From NCBI RefSeq assembly GCF_026342035.1, contig NZ_JAPENM010000004.1, positions 186,001 to 250,000 of the forward strand: a DNA stretch of 64,000 nucleotides, read 5' to 3'. The notes under the pieces were generated by a model that worked only from the letters and a program-made list of their open reading frames with translations, had not been told where the DNA came from and made no database searches. The position numbers and the translations under genes were made by a program. This DNA comes from Aldersonia sp. NBC_00410 (lineage in GTDB: Bacteria > Actinomycetota > Actinomycetes > Mycobacteriales > Mycobacteriaceae). This document shows, in pieces, positions 63,725-64,000 of the stretch (positions are counted from its first letter, which is position 1; the number at the start of each line of letters is the position of its first letter).

Positions 63725-64000
63725 TCCACCGCACGGTAGCGAGTGACGAGCACCGAAGCGGTGACCTGCGAGGTTTCGCCGAGCGACTCGATCAGCCCGG
63801 ACCGACGGCTCGGATCACCGTGATGGGCCGAGGGCCCCATTCCGACCAGCGTGGCGACCTCGTTGCGGCGCAGTGTCATCGGGAACTCGACTGCTCGCCG
63901 GCCGATCTGCTCGAAGCGCCCGGCAAGTGACTCGTCGAGCCGGCGCTCCTTGTGCTCGTCCACTCGGACCATCTCGAGCGGTTCGATCAGCTCGCCGAGA
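63694..64000 (-). CDS. RlmA-like rRNA (guanine-N1)-methyltransferase, C-terminal end
   Basis: The last 101 codons of a gene entering from the right edge. Upstream codons read LGELIEPLEMVRVDEHKERR, then LDESLAGRFEQIGRRAVEFP, MTLRRNEVATLVGMGPSAHH and TASVLVTRYRAVDQ. The pattern VGMGPSAHH followed by a conserved TASV..V strand is the C-terminus of RlmA-type methyltransferases. The zinc finger and SAM domain would lie outside the window. The 3' end overlaps that of the glycosyltransferase by 31 bases. Confidence 0.75.
   Translation of the reverse strand, partial: LGELIEPLEMVRVDEHKERRLDESLAGRFEQIGRRAVEFPMTLRRNEVATLVGMGPSAHHGDPSRRSGLIESLGETSQVTASVLVTRYRAVDQPCLATTSE

Noticed and set aside
63722-63930. 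Plus-strand continuation after glgM as a small gene
   Set aside because: The minus strand there encodes the conserved C-terminus of an RlmA-like methyltransferase, which explains the open frame.

Overview
The window is GC-rich actinobacterial DNA, best read as Nocardia or a close mycolate-forming relative (Mycobacteriales). The evidence is the Kgd-type 2-oxoglutarate decarboxylase with an N-terminal acyltransferase domain, a sigE-rseA-htrA-tatB block, the divergent glgC/glgM pair, FadD/LipN-like enzymes, and frequent GTG/TTG starts with 4-base stop/start overlaps. From memory, several blocks keep the gene order of the M. tuberculosis Rv1212c-Rv1250 region: glgM, glgC, ABC permease and ATPase, TetR, O-methyltransferase, sigE, rseA, htrA, tatB, mrp, Rv1230c-like, DUF1003, MgtE-like, Rv1234-like, corA, kgd. 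Blocks peculiar to this genome are inserted between them.

Layout. 1-8 kb: partial AraC regulator, membrane protein, hydrolase, a two-gene ABC transporter and a full-length fused ABC exporter. 8-12 kb: kgd. 11.9-13.4 kb: an unusual intergenic island with two tiny ORFs behind similar promoter-like sequences, a diverged second copy of the kgd 3' end, a decayed AAA ATPase and a strong terminator. 13.4-15.8 kb: MFS exporter and secreted lipase. 15.8-21.6 kb: a mymA-like lipid or ketone catabolic locus (acyl-CoA ligase, TetR, Baeyer-Villiger monooxygenase, SDR, esterase). 21.5-25.8 kb: OpuC-type osmolyte importer with a shortened paralogous binding protein. 25.8-33.5 kb: malic enzyme, PHP phosphoesterase, CorA, SUFU-domain protein, GSP17M-like protein, CitE-like lyase, CBS/MgtE-N protein and DUF1003. 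33.6-37.2 kb: two secreted transglycosylase-like paralogues and Mrp.

37.2-42 kb holds an SDR, a DMT-type membrane protein, a VC0807-like membrane protein and a PAP2-WS/DGAT fusion. 43.2-53.6 kb is a compact hopanoid operon: hpnC, hpnD, hpnE, polyprenyl synthase, shc, an HpnG-like/IspH fusion, hpnH and dxs, with a PucR-type regulator divergent to it. It couples MEP-pathway supply (Dxs, IspH), squalene synthesis, cyclisation and side-chain attachment. 53.6-57 kb: minus-strand envelope-stress operon. 57.2-61.2 kb: O-methyltransferase and a TetR-ABC efflux unit. 61.2-64 kb: glycogen/maltosyl-phosphate genes and the end of an RlmA-like methyltransferase.

The most unusual signals are the tiny-ORF island after kgd, an identical 54-bp palindromic element at 35.0 kb and 57.9 kb (the second directly upstream of a TetR gene with matching TGAAC/GTTCA sites), the HpnG-IspH fusion and the PAP2-acyltransferase fusion. 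No rRNA, tRNA, CRISPR array or intact insertion sequence was seen.
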